Counted from the stretch's first letter, positions 34,990 through 46,801 are shown. The stretch is DNA of 64,000 nucleotides from Spirochaetales bacterium (GCA_018433865.1 JAHDQJ010000022.1:1-64000); one strand, 5' to 3'. A program made the numbers and translations. Notes: generated by a model not told the origin, from the sequence alone.

Positions 34990-35887
34990 GTATGATCTCC
35001 CGTTCAAGATCGGTCTGGTACTTGCGCTTCACTTCATGTGCGATGATCGTGCTCAGTTCGTAGATATCGGAGGAGGTGGCCTCCCCTGAAGTCCTGACGA
35101 TGAAGTTCGCATGATGTTCGCTCACCGCCGCGCCTCCGACAGAAAAGCCCTTCAGTCCGGCGTCATCGATCAGCTTGCCAGCGCTGATGCCACGTGGGTT
35201 CTTGAACACGCATCCTGCCGAAGGATAGTCGAATTGTCCCGATTCCAGTCTCGAAGACCTGCTCTGCTCCTTGCGGAGTCTGGCGTCGGAGGTATTCTTG
35301 TTCGGAGTCAAACGGAAGGCTATCTCGAAGAGTATCCAATTCTTGCCCATGAACGGGGACCGTTTGTAGGAGAACCCGTTGTCCATCCCTTGGAACCGTA
35401 CCAACTCCCCCTCCTCATCGAGGTAGTCCACCCATTCGATCAGCTCCGATATCCACAAGCCTCCCGATCCGGCATTCCCCCAGACCGCGCCACCGACACT
35501 TCCCGGAAGTCCTCCCAACGGCTCGAGCCCGCTCAACGAGTGTTCGATCGCCACATTGATCGCGGTATCGAGCATGAGTCCCGATTGTGCGCAGAATATG
35601 CAACCCCTGACATGGTGGGCGTTCAGGTTGCCCGTCGAGATCACCAATCCTTCGACCCCGTCATCGCTGATCAAAACATTCGATCCTCCGGCCAGGACGG
35701 TGACGGGAAGCTGTTTCCCGGCTGCCCACCGGATGACGGCGCGCAGCTGTGCCAAGTCCCGCGGAGAGGCAAGGAAATCGGCGCTTCCCCCTGTACCGTA
35801 CGTGCTCAACGGGGCGAGCGGTACGTCCCGTGTGACCAATCGGTCGATATTGATTTTTTCATCTGCATTCCGTATTGTGGTAACCAC
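34967..35887 (-). CDS. murB: UDP-N-acetylenolpyruvoylglucosamine reductase
   Basis: 306-residue FAD enzyme that reduces the enolpyruvyl group to make UDP-MurNAc, the substrate of MurC. It shows STYGTGGSADF near residue 28, VLAGGSNVLISDDG near 63, GLPGSVGGAVWGNAG near 125, YKRSPFMG (the Tyr/Arg-Ser site) near 173, FPSAG-like DYPSAGCVFKNP near 219 and the C-terminal GAAVSEHHANFI. GTG 35887 starts 6 bases after a TAGTAT -10 box and has no ribosome site, so the mRNA may be leaderless. Confidence 0.92.
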   Translation of the reverse strand: MVTTIRNADEKINIDRLVTRDVPLAPLSTYGTGGSADFLASPRDLAQLRAVIRWAAGKQLPVTVLAGGSNVLISDDGVEGLVISTGNLNAHHVRGCIFCAQSGLMLDTAINVAIEHSLSGLEPLGGLPGSVGGAVWGNAGSGGLWISELIEWVDYLDEEGELVRFQGMDNGFSYKRSPFMGKNWILFEIAFRLTPNKNTSDARLRKEQSRSSRLESGQFDYPSAGCVFKNPRGISAGKLIDDAGLKGFSVGGAAVSEHHANFIVRTSGEATSSDIYELSTIIAHEVKRKYQTDLEREIILIGRWNR

Positions 35888-35893
35888 ATGGGT

Positions 35894-35922
35894 ATACTAT
35901 CCCATTTCCCAGTGGCATACAA
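35894..35922 (-). promoter_or_regulatory. Possible promoter of murB
   Basis: Minus-strand TTGTAT (35917-35922), 17 bases, TAGTAT (35894-35899), then 6 bases to the GTG start at 35887. Confidence 0.4.
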
Positions 35923-35959
35923 TGCCGATTTGGGCTGTTGCCAATGATAGGAGAACACC

Positions 35960-37372
35960 ATGAATCTTTCCCTCTACAACACGATGTCCCGTACGGTCGA
36001 AGCTTTCGAACCCTTGGAGAGACGACACGTCAGGATGTATTGTTGCGGACCTACCGTATATAATTTTGCCCATATCGGGAACCTCAAGACCTATGTGTTC
36101 GAAGATATCCTGAGGCGGACGCTCGAGGCGGCCGGGTATCGCGTCACCCACGTCATGAACGTCACGGACGTCGGTCACCTGACCGATGACGGAGACGAGG
36201 GTGAGGACAAGATGGTCAAGTCCTCGAAAGAGAAAGGCCTCGATGTCCATGAGATCGCCCGGATGTACACCGACGCCTTCTTCCATGACACCGATGCACT
36301 TAACATCCTCAGGCCGCACGTCGCTTGCCGGGCTACCGAGCATATCGAGGACATGATAGCCCTGATCAAGCGGCTCGAGGCGAAGGGGCATACCTATGTG
36401 GCTGGTGGCAATGTCTATTTCAGCATTGATACGTTTCCCGACTACGGGAAACTGGCGAAACTCAATCTCGAGGAACTCAAGTCGGGAGCACGCATCGACG
36501 TCGATGAGAACAAGCGCAATCCGAAGGATTTTGCCCTCTGGTTCACCAAATCCAAGTTCGAGAACCAGGTGATGGTGTGGGACTCCCCATGGGGAGTCGG
36601 ATACCCCGGATGGCATATCGAATGTTCTGCGATGAGCATGAAATACCTGGGAGAATCCTTCGATATCCACTGTGGTGGCATAGACCACATTCCCGTGCAC
36701 CACACCAACGAGATCGCCCAGAGTGAGGCCGCGACCGGGAAACCGTGGGTCAAGTACTGGGTTCACGGAGAGTTCCTGATCAACGAGACGGGAAAGATTT
36801 CCAAGTCGAAAGGGGAGTTCCTGACACTCTCCGTGTTGCAGGAGAAGGGTTTCGATCCCATGGATTTCCGATTCTTCTGCTTGGGCGGACACTATCGTTC
36901 CCAGCTCGTCTTCTCCTGGGAATCGATGGATGCGGCGAGGAACGGACGGCGCAACCTGGTCCGCCAAGTGCGTGCACTGAAGGAGCAGGCTGCAGCTTCC
37001 TCGGTACTCTGTGCCGAAGCCCAGTCGTATGTCGATGAGTTCTCAGGACATCTCGGAAACGACCTGAATGCACCGCGCGGGCTCGCTACCCTGTGGAGCT
37101 TGCTGAAGGACAACTCGATCAAGCCGGGTGACAAGCTTGGCGCACTGTACCGGATGGACGGGATTCTCGGTCTCGGACTCGATTCGCCCGAACAGGAGAA
37201 GGAGGAGGAAACGGCTATTCCCCACCAGATACTTGCACTGGTGGAAGAGCGGCTCAAGGCCAAGCGGGAGAAGAATTATCACCGGGCGGATGAGTTGCGT
37301 GCTATAGTGGAGAAAGCCGGATACAAGCTTACGGACACTCCCGGCACAACGCAAGTCAGCAAAACGTTGTAA
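35960..37372 (+). CDS. cysS: Cysteinyl-tRNA synthetase
   Basis: 470-residue class I synthetase charging tRNA-Cys. The zinc and HIGH-type motif is CCGPTVYNFAHIGNLKTYV near residue 28, with FSIDTFPDYGKLAKL, the zinc ligands in WHIECSAM near 217, and KISKSKGEF near 273 as the KMSKS signature. The C-terminal helical domain ends with a short Ser/Thr tail. ATG 35960 has AGGAG. The sigma factor gene follows after 28 bases. Confidence 0.94.
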   Translation: MNLSLYNTMSRTVEAFEPLERRHVRMYCCGPTVYNFAHIGNLKTYVFEDILRRTLEAAGYRVTHVMNVTDVGHLTDDGDEGEDKMVKSSKEKGLDVHEIARMYTDAFFHDTDALNILRPHVACRATEHIEDMIALIKRLEAKGHTYVAGGNVYFSIDTFPDYGKLAKLNLEELKSGARIDVDENKRNPKDFALWFTKSKFENQVMVWDSPWGVGYPGWHIECSAMSMKYLGESFDIHCGGIDHIPVHHTNEIAQSEAATGKPWVKYWVHGEFLINETGKISKSKGEFLTLSVLQEKGFDPMDFRFFCLGGHYRSQLVFSWESMDAARNGRRNLVRQVRALKEQAAASSVLCAEAQSYVDEFSGHLGNDLNAPRGLATLWSLLKDNSIKPGDKLGALYRMDGILGLGLDSPEQEKEEETAIPHQILALVEERLKAKREKNYHRADELRAIVEKAGYKLTDTPGTTQVSKTL

Positions 37373-37400
37373 CCATGAAGGCAGAAGAGTTGTTAAGTGT

Positions 37401-37928
37401 ATGGAAATAAAGAGCAGCGAAAATGAATCGTTCAGGCATGTATATGAGGAGGTGTTCCCGGTGGTGATGCGCGTGGCGTATCACGTAACCTACAACATGG
37501 ATGTCTCCGAGGATATCTGCCAGGAAGCGTTCATCCGGTTCTACGAGAAGAACATCGATTTCCGTTCGGTCGACGAAGCCAAGTACTGGCTGATCAGGGT
37601 TACGAAGAACCTGGCGATCAATGTGATGAAACGGAAATCGAGGGAGCAGGCGATGGTCGAGAAGATCAAGAAAGCTCCGAAGGTTCCCATGCGTAACGGA
37701 GAGGATGCACTGATCGATTCCGAAACGAGGACGTTGGTCCGGGAGGCTGTGGAGAAATTGCCGGAGAAGCTGAAGGCGGTATTGGTCCTCAAGGAATATG
37801 CCGACTTGAACTACAAGCAGATCGCCGGGATCCTCCGAATTTCCGAGAGCAATGTGAAGGTCAGGGTGCATCGTGCCAGGAAAATCATGGAATCGATGCT
37901 TGACCGGGAGGAAATGCATGTGTCTTGA
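37401..37928 (+). CDS. ECF-type RNA polymerase sigma factor
   Basis: 175 residues with sigma region 2 (RVAYHVTYNMDVSEDICQEAF near 26, then YWLIRVTKNLAINVMKRK) and region 4 HTH (LPEKLKAVLVLKEYADLNYKQIAGIL near 122, SESNVKVRVHRARK). It lacks regions 1 and 3, as extracytoplasmic-function sigmas do. The next gene encodes its likely anti-sigma and overlaps it by 11 bases. Ribosome site is weak (GAAGAG region), perhaps coupled to cysS. Confidence 0.9.
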   Translation: MEIKSSENESFRHVYEEVFPVVMRVAYHVTYNMDVSEDICQEAFIRFYEKNIDFRSVDEAKYWLIRVTKNLAINVMKRKSREQAMVEKIKKAPKVPMRNGEDALIDSETRTLVREAVEKLPEKLKAVLVLKEYADLNYKQIAGILRISESNVKVRVHRARKIMESMLDREEMHVS

Positions 37929-38499
37929 TGACCAGATTCTCAATACCTATCTCGATGGCGAGCTGACCGAACCATGGAAGACCCAGGTCGAGGAGCATCT
38001 CAACTATTGCGTTGCATGCAAGACCAGGTTCGAGCAGTTGCGCTCCTTGCATGCGGTAGTCTCGGGCTCCAGGCTTGAGGACGAGACCATCGCGGTTCAC
38101 CAGAATCGGGTGCTGCAGTTCATCGAGAAGAACTACATGGAGAAACGGCACAAGGTCGGGTTTCTCCACAGGGACTTTCGGGTAAAGACCCCCATGTTGC
38201 TTACGGCCGCTGCCGCGTTCGTCTTCGTACTGGTCGGTGCACTGCTCCTGGGGCCTGGAAAGCAAGCCGATGCGAACGAACTGATCCCTCGCGTCCTTCC
38301 CGCCTCGGAAGGTTCGTTGGTCCAGGTCCGTGCGACCGAAGGCCTGGCGGCAAGCCAGGTGCTCGAGAGCTTTCCGCTTGAGGAGATCTTGAAATATCTC
38401 GATGCGAAGGGCTATGCGGTGGAGCTCCGGGTGAAGGGAATCCAACCTGTCGGCGAGGCGATGATGGTGCCTACGGAGGAATCTCCGGCGGCCGAATGA
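37918..38499 (+). CDS. Membrane anti-sigma factor with zinc-finger N-terminus
   Basis: 193 residues. N-terminal anti-sigma zinc motif EEHLNYCVACKTRF (HxxxCxxC, around residues 26-40), then a transmembrane helix TPMLLTAAAAFVFVLVGALLLG near 95-117, then an extracellular tail of about 80 residues. By analogy it sequesters the ECF sigma factor encoded just upstream and releases it on an envelope signal. ATG 37918 follows GGGAGGAA and overlaps the sigma gene by 11 bases, coupling their translation. It ends before terminator 38526-38551. Confidence 0.85.
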   Translation: MCLDDQILNTYLDGELTEPWKTQVEEHLNYCVACKTRFEQLRSLHAVVSGSRLEDETIAVHQNRVLQFIEKNYMEKRHKVGFLHRDFRVKTPMLLTAAAAFVFVLVGALLLGPGKQADANELIPRVLPASEGSLVQVRATEGLAASQVLESFPLEEILKYLDAKGYAVELRVKGIQPVGEAMMVPTEESPAAE

Positions 38500-38525
38500 A
38501 GCGCATCAAGGATCCTCGTAGGAAG

Positions 38526-38551
38526 AGCCGGACGAACTGTCCGGTTTTTTT
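38526..38551 (+). terminator. Terminator after the sigma/anti-sigma pair
   Basis: CCGGAC (38528-38533) pairs with GTCCGG (38539-38544), loop GAACT, followed by seven T. Confidence 0.8.
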
Positions 38552-38557
38552 GCGCAG

Positions 38558-38586
38558 TTGTCACGATAGGGTGATTTTGCTAGTAT
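38558..38586 (+). promoter_or_regulatory. Promoter of valS
   Basis: TTGTCA (38558-38563), 17 bases, TAGTAT (38581-38586). The short leader has no T-box. Confidence 0.65.
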
Positions 38587-38634
38587 GGGTGATCGCAATG
38601 CGAGGCGCATCCGCATCGTCCCAGGAGGAAGTCC

Positions 38635-41295
<2,661 letters not shown>

Positions 41296-41304
41296 GCAAC
41301 CATG

Positions 41305-41337
41305 GAAAAACGGGCCTGATCAAAGGATCGGCCCGTC
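41305..41337 (-). terminator. Terminator of the Hc1-like gene
   Basis: ACGGGCCTGATC (41310-41321) pairs with GATCGGCCCGT (41326-41336). On the minus strand five T follow; it may also stop valS transcription. Confidence 0.75.
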
Positions 41338-41360
41338 AATACACATCAGCGTTCTGATAC

Positions 41361-41537
41361 TCAGATCTCGCTTTTTTCTTCCTGGATCTCTTTTCTGCGG
41401 TCTTTTGCGAGCTTGGCGATTTCGCCGAGTGCCTTTCTGGCGCGTGCGGCAGAAGCTTTGATACCTTTTTCGGTGAACTTCTGGTTCTCGGCGATGTACG
41501 CTTCATACTGAGCGACGATCTGCTCATGAATAGTCAT
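41361..41537 (-). CDS. Small histone H1-like (Hc1-type) protein
   Basis: 58-residue protein, helical and rich in Ala, Lys and Glu (GIKASAARARKALGEIAKLAKDRRK split over residues 25-50). It matches short spirochaetal proteins usually annotated as histone H1/Hc1-like; function is not established, and it is less basic than chlamydial Hc1. ATG 41537 has AGGAGG; the promoter TTGTCA-16-TAGAAT precedes it and a strong terminator follows. Confidence 0.75.
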   Translation of the reverse strand: MTIHEQIVAQYEAYIAENQKFTEKGIKASAARARKALGEIAKLAKDRRKEIQEEKSEI

Positions 41538-41566
41538 TGGCAAGCCTCCTGTTACTTCATGGAACA

Positions 41567-41594
41567 ATTCTACCACATCTGAAGCAATTGACAA
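41567..41594 (-). promoter_or_regulatory. Promoter of the Hc1-like gene
   Basis: Minus-strand TTGTCA (41589-41594), 16 bases, TAGAAT (41567-41572). Confidence 0.65.
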
Positions 41595-41648
41595 GAAATT
41601 TCACGCCAATAACGCAAAAAATACACGCTGAATCGCGTTAATTTGACT

Positions 41649-42869
41649 CTAATTCAGTTTTTTTCGAATGATGAAGCCCTCGGAAACCGATTTATCGGTC
41701 CTCAGGAGGACCGACTGGTGGTGATTCGCCCATGCGACCGGGTTTCCCTCTTCGTCTTCGAGGGAAAATCCGGCATCCTCGATCGCGAGTGTTTCAGGAC
41801 CTATGTACTCCACCGGAACCCCTGTCTCGATCTTGTTCTTCAGGTAGAGGCGGTATACTCCGGGTGCGACAGCACTTCCGACCGTACCGATCAGCAGGTA
41901 ATCCTTCAGGTAACTGATCTCGGTAGGATTCGCAATATGTTCCGAGTCGAAGAAGAACCCGGTCGAAAACTCACGGTGACTGACCCGGAACAATTCGTCA
42001 CGGAATTCCTTCCAATCCGCTGCCCCCGGTTTTCCCTGCAATGCATCAAGGGCCTTCCGATACGCCCTGGTCACCGTGGCGACATAGTACAGTGATTTCA
42101 TCCTGCCTTCGATCTTCATCGAGTCGACACCCGCGTCACGCAGCGAGCCGAGGTGATCGATCATGCACAGGTCCTTCGACGAGAGGATGGTGGTGTACCC
42201 GTCTCCTTCGTATACAGGGAAATATTCGCCTGGCCGGGATTCTTCTTCCAGCGCATGCTCCTTTTCGAGCAAACGGTAGGTCCATCGGCAAGTATGGGCA
42301 CAATCACCTTGGTTGGCGCTTCTTCCCGTCATGAACGCACTGAGGAAGCATCTGCCCGAGTATGCCATGCACATCGCCCCATGCACGAAGGTTTCGATCT
42401 CCATCTCGGGAACCGCATCCTTGATCCGCCTGATATCCCTGAGCGGAGTCTCCCGTCCCAGGATGACCCGGGAGAATCCGAAATCACGATACGCAGCAAC
42501 CGCTGCGCTGTTGAGACAGTTCGCCTGGGTGCTCAGGTGAAGTGCGCGCGACGAGCCGAAATGATTTCTCAGCAACGCCGCGGCTCCGAGATCGCTGACG
42601 ATGAAGGCATCGAACGGGTAGGCAGCGAGAGTCGCAAGCCTCTCGGCGAGCAACCCGAGGTCATCCTCGTGCAGATAGCTGTTGACCGCTGCATACAGTT
42701 TCTTGTTGCCCTTGAGGTTCCTCAGCGCATCGATGTCCCGGTCCCCGATATTCCCTGCGCGGGTGCGCAGGGAGAATTCGTGCATCCCGATGTATGCCGC
42801 ATCTGCTCCGTAGGCATAGGCATAGGACAATTTCTCGAGTGTCCCTGCGGGACTCAGCAGTTCGATCAT
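41649..42869 (-). CDS. U32 family peptidase-like protein (TrhP/YegQ type)
   Basis: 406 residues. The U32 core ETFVHGAMCMAYSGRCFLS near residue 158 and the Cys motif NQGDCAHTCRW near 186 give the four-Cys iron-sulfur ligands. Relatives such as TrhP make 5-hydroxyuridine at tRNA position 34, so RNA modification is likelier than proteolysis. The stop codon of lon is directly followed by this ATG (42869), so it is translated with lon. Confidence 0.88.
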   Translation of the reverse strand: MIELLSPAGTLEKLSYAYAYGADAAYIGMHEFSLRTRAGNIGDRDIDALRNLKGNKKLYAAVNSYLHEDDLGLLAERLATLAAYPFDAFIVSDLGAAALLRNHFGSSRALHLSTQANCLNSAAVAAYRDFGFSRVILGRETPLRDIRRIKDAVPEMEIETFVHGAMCMAYSGRCFLSAFMTGRSANQGDCAHTCRWTYRLLEKEHALEEESRPGEYFPVYEGDGYTTILSSKDLCMIDHLGSLRDAGVDSMKIEGRMKSLYYVATVTRAYRKALDALQGKPGAADWKEFRDELFRVSHREFSTGFFFDSEHIANPTEISYLKDYLLIGTVGSAVAPGVYRLYLKNKIETGVPVEYIGPETLAIEDAGFSLEDEEGNPVAWANHHQSVLLRTDKSVSEGFIIRKKLN

Positions 42870-45236
42870 CTAGGAAACCTTGGAACCGGAGGTGTTACCG
42901 AACGCAAAGGTGAGCACCTCGTCGAACGTGGAGACGGGGTGGAACTCGATACCCTCCTTGATCTCCGCATCCAGCTCATCCAGGTCTCGCTTGTTGAACT
43001 TCGGAATCAGGATCGTCTTGATCTTGTTCCTCCGTGCGGCAAGCACTTTCTCCTTCAGCCCTCCGATGGGCATCACCTTGCCGACCAAATCCAATTCACC
43101 TGTCATCGCCAGGTCCGCAGCGATCACACGATCGGTGACGAGCGAATACAGTGCACTTGCCATCGTGATTCCCGCTGAGGGACCATCCTTCGGGGTGGCT
43201 CCCTCGGGAACGTGCAGGTGGATCGCATGGGTATCGAACCAGGAGATTTCGATGCCGTGCTTCGATGCGATGGACTTCAGGTGGGTCAATGCGATGCTGG
43301 CAGACTCTTGCATCACCTCGCCGAGCTTTCCGGTAAGCTTGAGTTCCCCCTTGCCGGGGTAGGAGACGGCTTCGATCACCAGTGTATCACCACCCATGCT
43401 CGTCCACGCAAGTCCGATGGCCATGCCTGGCCGATCGGCACGGAGGATCTCGTCCTCATGGAATATGGGTTGGCCCAGATACTCGACCATCTTCTCACGA
43501 GTGATACGTACCGGGAGTTTCGGTGAGCTCTCCAGGATCTCCCTGGCTGCCTTCCGGTGGATGCGGTCCAACGACTTCTCGTAGTTGCGCACGCCAGCCT
43601 CACGGGCATATGATTCGGCGATCTCCTGAAGGATTTCCGTGGTGTAGGAGATTTCCTTCCGATCGAGACCGTGTTTCTTCAGGCTCTTCGGTACGAGGTA
43701 TTTCTTTCCGATGGCAAGCTTTTCCTGGGTCGTGTAGCCGGCGATGTGGATCACCTCCATCCGGTCGAGCAGCGGCCTGGGAATCGTCTCCAGCGTATTC
43801 GCAGTCACGATGAAAAGCACCTGCGAGATATCGAACGGCAGGTCGAGGTAGTAGTCGCGGAACCCCTGGTTCTGCTCGGGATCGAGGACCTCCAGGAGTG
43901 CCGCAGCCGGATCTCCCTGGAATGAGATTCCCATCTTGTCGATCTCGTCGATCAGGAAGACGGGATTCTTCGATTTCACCGTCTTCAGGCCTTGGATCAC
44001 CTTGCCGGGCATCGCGCCGATATAGGTCCGCCGGTGTCCCTTGATCTCGGCCTCGTCACGCATGCCTCCGACGCTGAACCGGTAATACTCTTTCTTCAGG
44101 GCCCGTGCGATGGATTTTCCCACGCTCGTCTTTCCGACTCCCGGAGGGCCTACCAGACAGATGATCGATCCCTTGGTATCTTGCTTTTTCTTGCGTACCG
44201 CAAGATATTCCAGGATCCTGTCCTTCACATCCTTCAACCCATAGTGGTCGCGCTCGAGGATCTTCTTTGCCGCATCGAGGGAGAAATCCTCCGGCTTGGG
44301 ATCCTGCCATGGGAGTGCGGCGATCGTCTCCAGGTAGGTCCTGGTGATGGAGTAATCGGGGCTGTTCGGATCGAGCGACTGGAATTTTTCCAGTTCGTTG
44401 CCTACCGCCTCGGCAACTTCACCCTGCAAGTTCAGCGCGGCGATCTGCTTGGCAATCTTGTTGAACACGGCGCTGCGAGGATCGCTGGTGAGCCCAAGCT
44501 CCTGTTGGATGTGCTTGAGTTCCTCCCTGAGGAAATATTCCCGCTGATTCTTCTCGAGCTTGCTGTTGACGCGGTTCTGGATCTGCTCCTGCATCGCGAG
44601 GACCTGCTGTTCCTTCTTGATGAACACCAACACTCGCTCCATCCTTCTGCGTACGTTCAGTGTCTCGAGGATGCGCTGTTGCTGCCTGCGATCGATATTG
44701 ATGATCGAGGCGATGAAGTCTGCCATCTTTCCCGCCTGGTCGATGTTCACCATGTTCAGCCGCATCTCCTCGGTGAAGAGGGGATTGCCTTTCGAAAGTT
44801 TTTTCGTCTCGGTGATGAGCTGACGTGTCCAGGCCTTGAGCTCGGTCGGGTTGTCCTCGATATCATTCAGGTAGTCAACCTCTGCAAGGATAAACTTGCC
44901 GCTGGTGTGGAACTCGCGCACCTGGAACCGCTTGAGCGTCGAGATGAAAATGTTCATGCCGCCATCGGGCAACTTGATCCGCTTGATGATCTTGGCAATG
45001 GTCCCGACACGGTACAGGTTGTCGATCTCATAATCGGTCTTGTTTTCGTCCTTCACCAGAAGGAGTCCGAGGTCGCCACCGTGCGACATCGCCTGGGTAA
45101 CGATTTCTATGTCATCCTTGCTCTCCACCACCAACGGGGTGAACAGCCCGGGAAAGATCGGGTTTCCTACCAGAGGGAGTACGAAAAGGTTGCGGGGCAG
45201 GGTCTGCTCAACGGGCATCAATTCCTGGTCTGCCAT
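42870..45236 (-). CDS. lon: Lon ATP-dependent protease
   Basis: 788-residue AAA+ serine protease that degrades misfolded and regulatory proteins. N-domain about 1-230, Walker A GPPGVGKTSVGKS near 372, Walker B PVFLIDEIDKM near 438, and the catalytic Ser in KDGPSAGITMA near 690 with Lys near 730 (GGLKEKVLAARR). ATG 45236 follows GGAGG; the earlier in-frame ATG at 45269 is not needed. A candidate promoter is at 45284-45312. Confidence 0.95.
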   Translation of the reverse strand: MADQELMPVEQTLPRNLFVLPLVGNPIFPGLFTPLVVESKDDIEIVTQAMSHGGDLGLLLVKDENKTDYEIDNLYRVGTIAKIIKRIKLPDGGMNIFISTLKRFQVREFHTSGKFILAEVDYLNDIEDNPTELKAWTRQLITETKKLSKGNPLFTEEMRLNMVNIDQAGKMADFIASIINIDRRQQQRILETLNVRRRMERVLVFIKKEQQVLAMQEQIQNRVNSKLEKNQREYFLREELKHIQQELGLTSDPRSAVFNKIAKQIAALNLQGEVAEAVGNELEKFQSLDPNSPDYSITRTYLETIAALPWQDPKPEDFSLDAAKKILERDHYGLKDVKDRILEYLAVRKKKQDTKGSIICLVGPPGVGKTSVGKSIARALKKEYYRFSVGGMRDEAEIKGHRRTYIGAMPGKVIQGLKTVKSKNPVFLIDEIDKMGISFQGDPAAALLEVLDPEQNQGFRDYYLDLPFDISQVLFIVTANTLETIPRPLLDRMEVIHIAGYTTQEKLAIGKKYLVPKSLKKHGLDRKEISYTTEILQEIAESYAREAGVRNYEKSLDRIHRKAAREILESSPKLPVRITREKMVEYLGQPIFHEDEILRADRPGMAIGLAWTSMGGDTLVIEAVSYPGKGELKLTGKLGEVMQESASIALTHLKSIASKHGIEISWFDTHAIHLHVPEGATPKDGPSAGITMASALYSLVTDRVIAADLAMTGELDLVGKVMPIGGLKEKVLAARRNKIKTILIPKFNKRDLDELDAEIKEGIEFHPVSTFDEVLTFAFGNTSGSKVS

Positions 45237-45283
45237 GAATAATCCTCCACATGTCATTGATTCGCGCATGGGTGCACACGCAC

Positions 45284-45312
45284 AATGTACTAAAAGTTCG
45301 CGCTGTCGTGAA
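45284..45312 (-). promoter_or_regulatory. Possible promoter of lon
   Basis: Minus-strand TTCACG (45307-45312), 17 bases, TACATT (45284-45289). No heat-shock operator was recognised. Confidence 0.4.
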
Positions 45313-45319
45313 GGCTCGC

Positions 45320-45338
45320 CAGGGGAGGTTTTCCCCTG
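45320..45338. other. Short hairpin at the end of the GDSL gene
   Basis: CAGGGGA (45320-45326) pairs with TCCCCTG (45332-45338) over a five-base loop. There is no T run, so its terminator activity is doubtful. Confidence 0.35.
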
Positions 45339-45339
45339 C

Positions 45340-46062
45340 TTACGAAGAAATCGTTGCGACGATATGTTCGGCGATCACCTTCGCTCCCGAGGGGTTGGGA
45401 TGTATGCCGTCGATCGTGACGGCCAGGTTTCTCCCGGTGGCCAGCAAGGAGGCCTTCCGCTCATCCGCACCGACGAGCCGCGCATCAAGGTCGAGTTGCA
45501 TCGGATCATCGGGAAGGTAGGGATTCTGTCCGGTCGATACATCCCGTATGCGCTGTTCCAGAGGAGTCGCGATATCGCACCATACGGTCCTTTCATACGA
45601 ACGTGCGTGGGTTCTCATCATTTCGTTACGCTTGCGCCGCGCCTCATTCAAGGGAGAACCGAGATCCTCGCCCAGAGGCACGATCGCACACAGGATGATG
45701 CGTACGGTATCGGATGCATCCAGCAGCTCCTGCATCAGTTCCTTGAATACCGGAAGGAATCGGCCATCGTCGGGAATCGGCGGTGTGTGCTTGCTGATCA
45801 GGTTGCGACCCCGTTCGGCCCACTTCGGATGGTGGGCGAGCATGTAGGGGATCAAGAGGTCGTTCGCTCCCGACTGCAGCATGAGTGTCTGCCGGCCGAT
45901 GCCATGCGATCGCTTGAGCTTTCCGATCGCGCGGACTGCCGATCCCGCCCAGGTCTCGCCTTCGATCCCGTGAGCCTCGGTGGGAAACGGAAGGTATCGC
46001 CTGAAGGCGATGCCGATCCTCCCCACGGTCAGGGAGTCTCCGTACAGCAGGATTGCAGACAC
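45340..46062 (-). CDS. SGNH/GDSL-type hydrolase
   Basis: 240 residues with the SGNH blocks LLYGDSLTVG (Ser9 nucleophile), a Gly in block II, SGANDLL near 81 (Asn) and DGIHPN near 216 (Asp-x-x-His). Cytosolic, no signal peptide. Probably an esterase or lipase-like enzyme acting on small acyl esters. Starts 5 bases downstream of the transporter stop, so cotranscribed with it. Confidence 0.85.
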   Translation of the reverse strand: MSAILLYGDSLTVGRIGIAFRRYLPFPTEAHGIEGETWAGSAVRAIGKLKRSHGIGRQTLMLQSGANDLLIPYMLAHHPKWAERGRNLISKHTPPIPDDGRFLPVFKELMQELLDASDTVRIILCAIVPLGEDLGSPLNEARRKRNEMMRTHARSYERTVWCDIATPLEQRIRDVSTGQNPYLPDDPMQLDLDARLVGADERKASLLATGRNLAVTIDGIHPNPSGAKVIAEHIVATISS

Positions 46063-46066
46063 CTGG

Positions 46067-46717
46067 TCAGACCTCCTTGTCCGCCGTCACTTCGGATTTT
46101 CGCACCCACCACACGCCGAGATAGCACAACGGCGTATCGAGAAGGGCAAAGACCACCTTGAAGGCCCAATAGGGGATGATGAGACTGAACAGGAAAGGAA
46201 CGGTATAGCGCTCATTGATGTGGTAGAACGCGATGAACATGAAGATCGTGGTATCGATGAACTGGCTGATGATGGTGCTCACATTGTTGCGGATCCACAG
46301 ATGCTTGTCCTTGGTCATCCGTTTTATGGCGCTGAAGGTGAGCACGTCCACGTGCTGGGCAATGAAGAAGGATATGAGACTCGCAGCAGTCATGCGCATG
46401 CTGGATCCGAATATGGCGGCGTAGGATTCTTGCATCGACCAGGTAGGATTCGCAGGGAGCATGATGCACAGGCCCATCATCAGGAACATGAAGACGAGCA
46501 TGATGGTCGAGAGGTTGACGAATTGGCTGCTGGTCTTGCGGCCGAAGACTTCACCGATGATGTCGGTGACCAGGAACAGTATCGGCATGAAGAAGATGCC
46601 TACGGATGCCCTGACGGAACCGAGCGTGGTGATCTTCGATCCCAGTGTGTTCACCAGTACCATGGAAGTAAGGTACAGGGCGAACAGGAACTGTTTCTTT
46701 TGGTCTTTGGTACGCAT
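46067..46717 (-). CDS. Queuosine precursor transporter (VUT/YhhQ family)
   Basis: 216-residue inner-membrane protein with about six hydrophobic helices. Family signatures are DIIGEVFGRK near 55 and DTTIFMFIAFY near 160, with NNVSTIISQF. It imports queuine or preQ precursors for tRNA queuosine. ATG 46717 has GAGGTGA; a frame to 46807 extends it without support. No preQ1 riboswitch motif was found upstream, but a promoter overlaps that of arcC. Confidence 0.88.
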   Translation of the reverse strand: MRTKDQKKQFLFALYLTSMVLVNTLGSKITTLGSVRASVGIFFMPILFLVTDIIGEVFGRKTSSQFVNLSTIMLVFMFLMMGLCIMLPANPTWSMQESYAAIFGSSMRMTAASLISFFIAQHVDVLTFSAIKRMTKDKHLWIRNNVSTIISQFIDTTIFMFIAFYHINERYTVPFLFSLIIPYWAFKVVFALLDTPLCYLGVWWVRKSEVTADKEV

Positions 46718-46801
46718 GGCATCACCTCGTGAAGCAGATGAGCAAGACAGTAGCGGAATTCCACAAATTGGTAAAGAGACCCCTTGGCCGATGAATATCT
46801 G

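Noticed and set aside
35891-35935. Near-palindrome GGGTATACTATCCC and TACAAT upstream of cysS
   Set aside because: No matching -35 box at a valid distance; it is explained as the murB promoter on the other strand.
46718-46800. preQ1 riboswitch before the queuosine transporter
   Set aside because: The preQ1 class I/II conserved blocks were not found in the leader.
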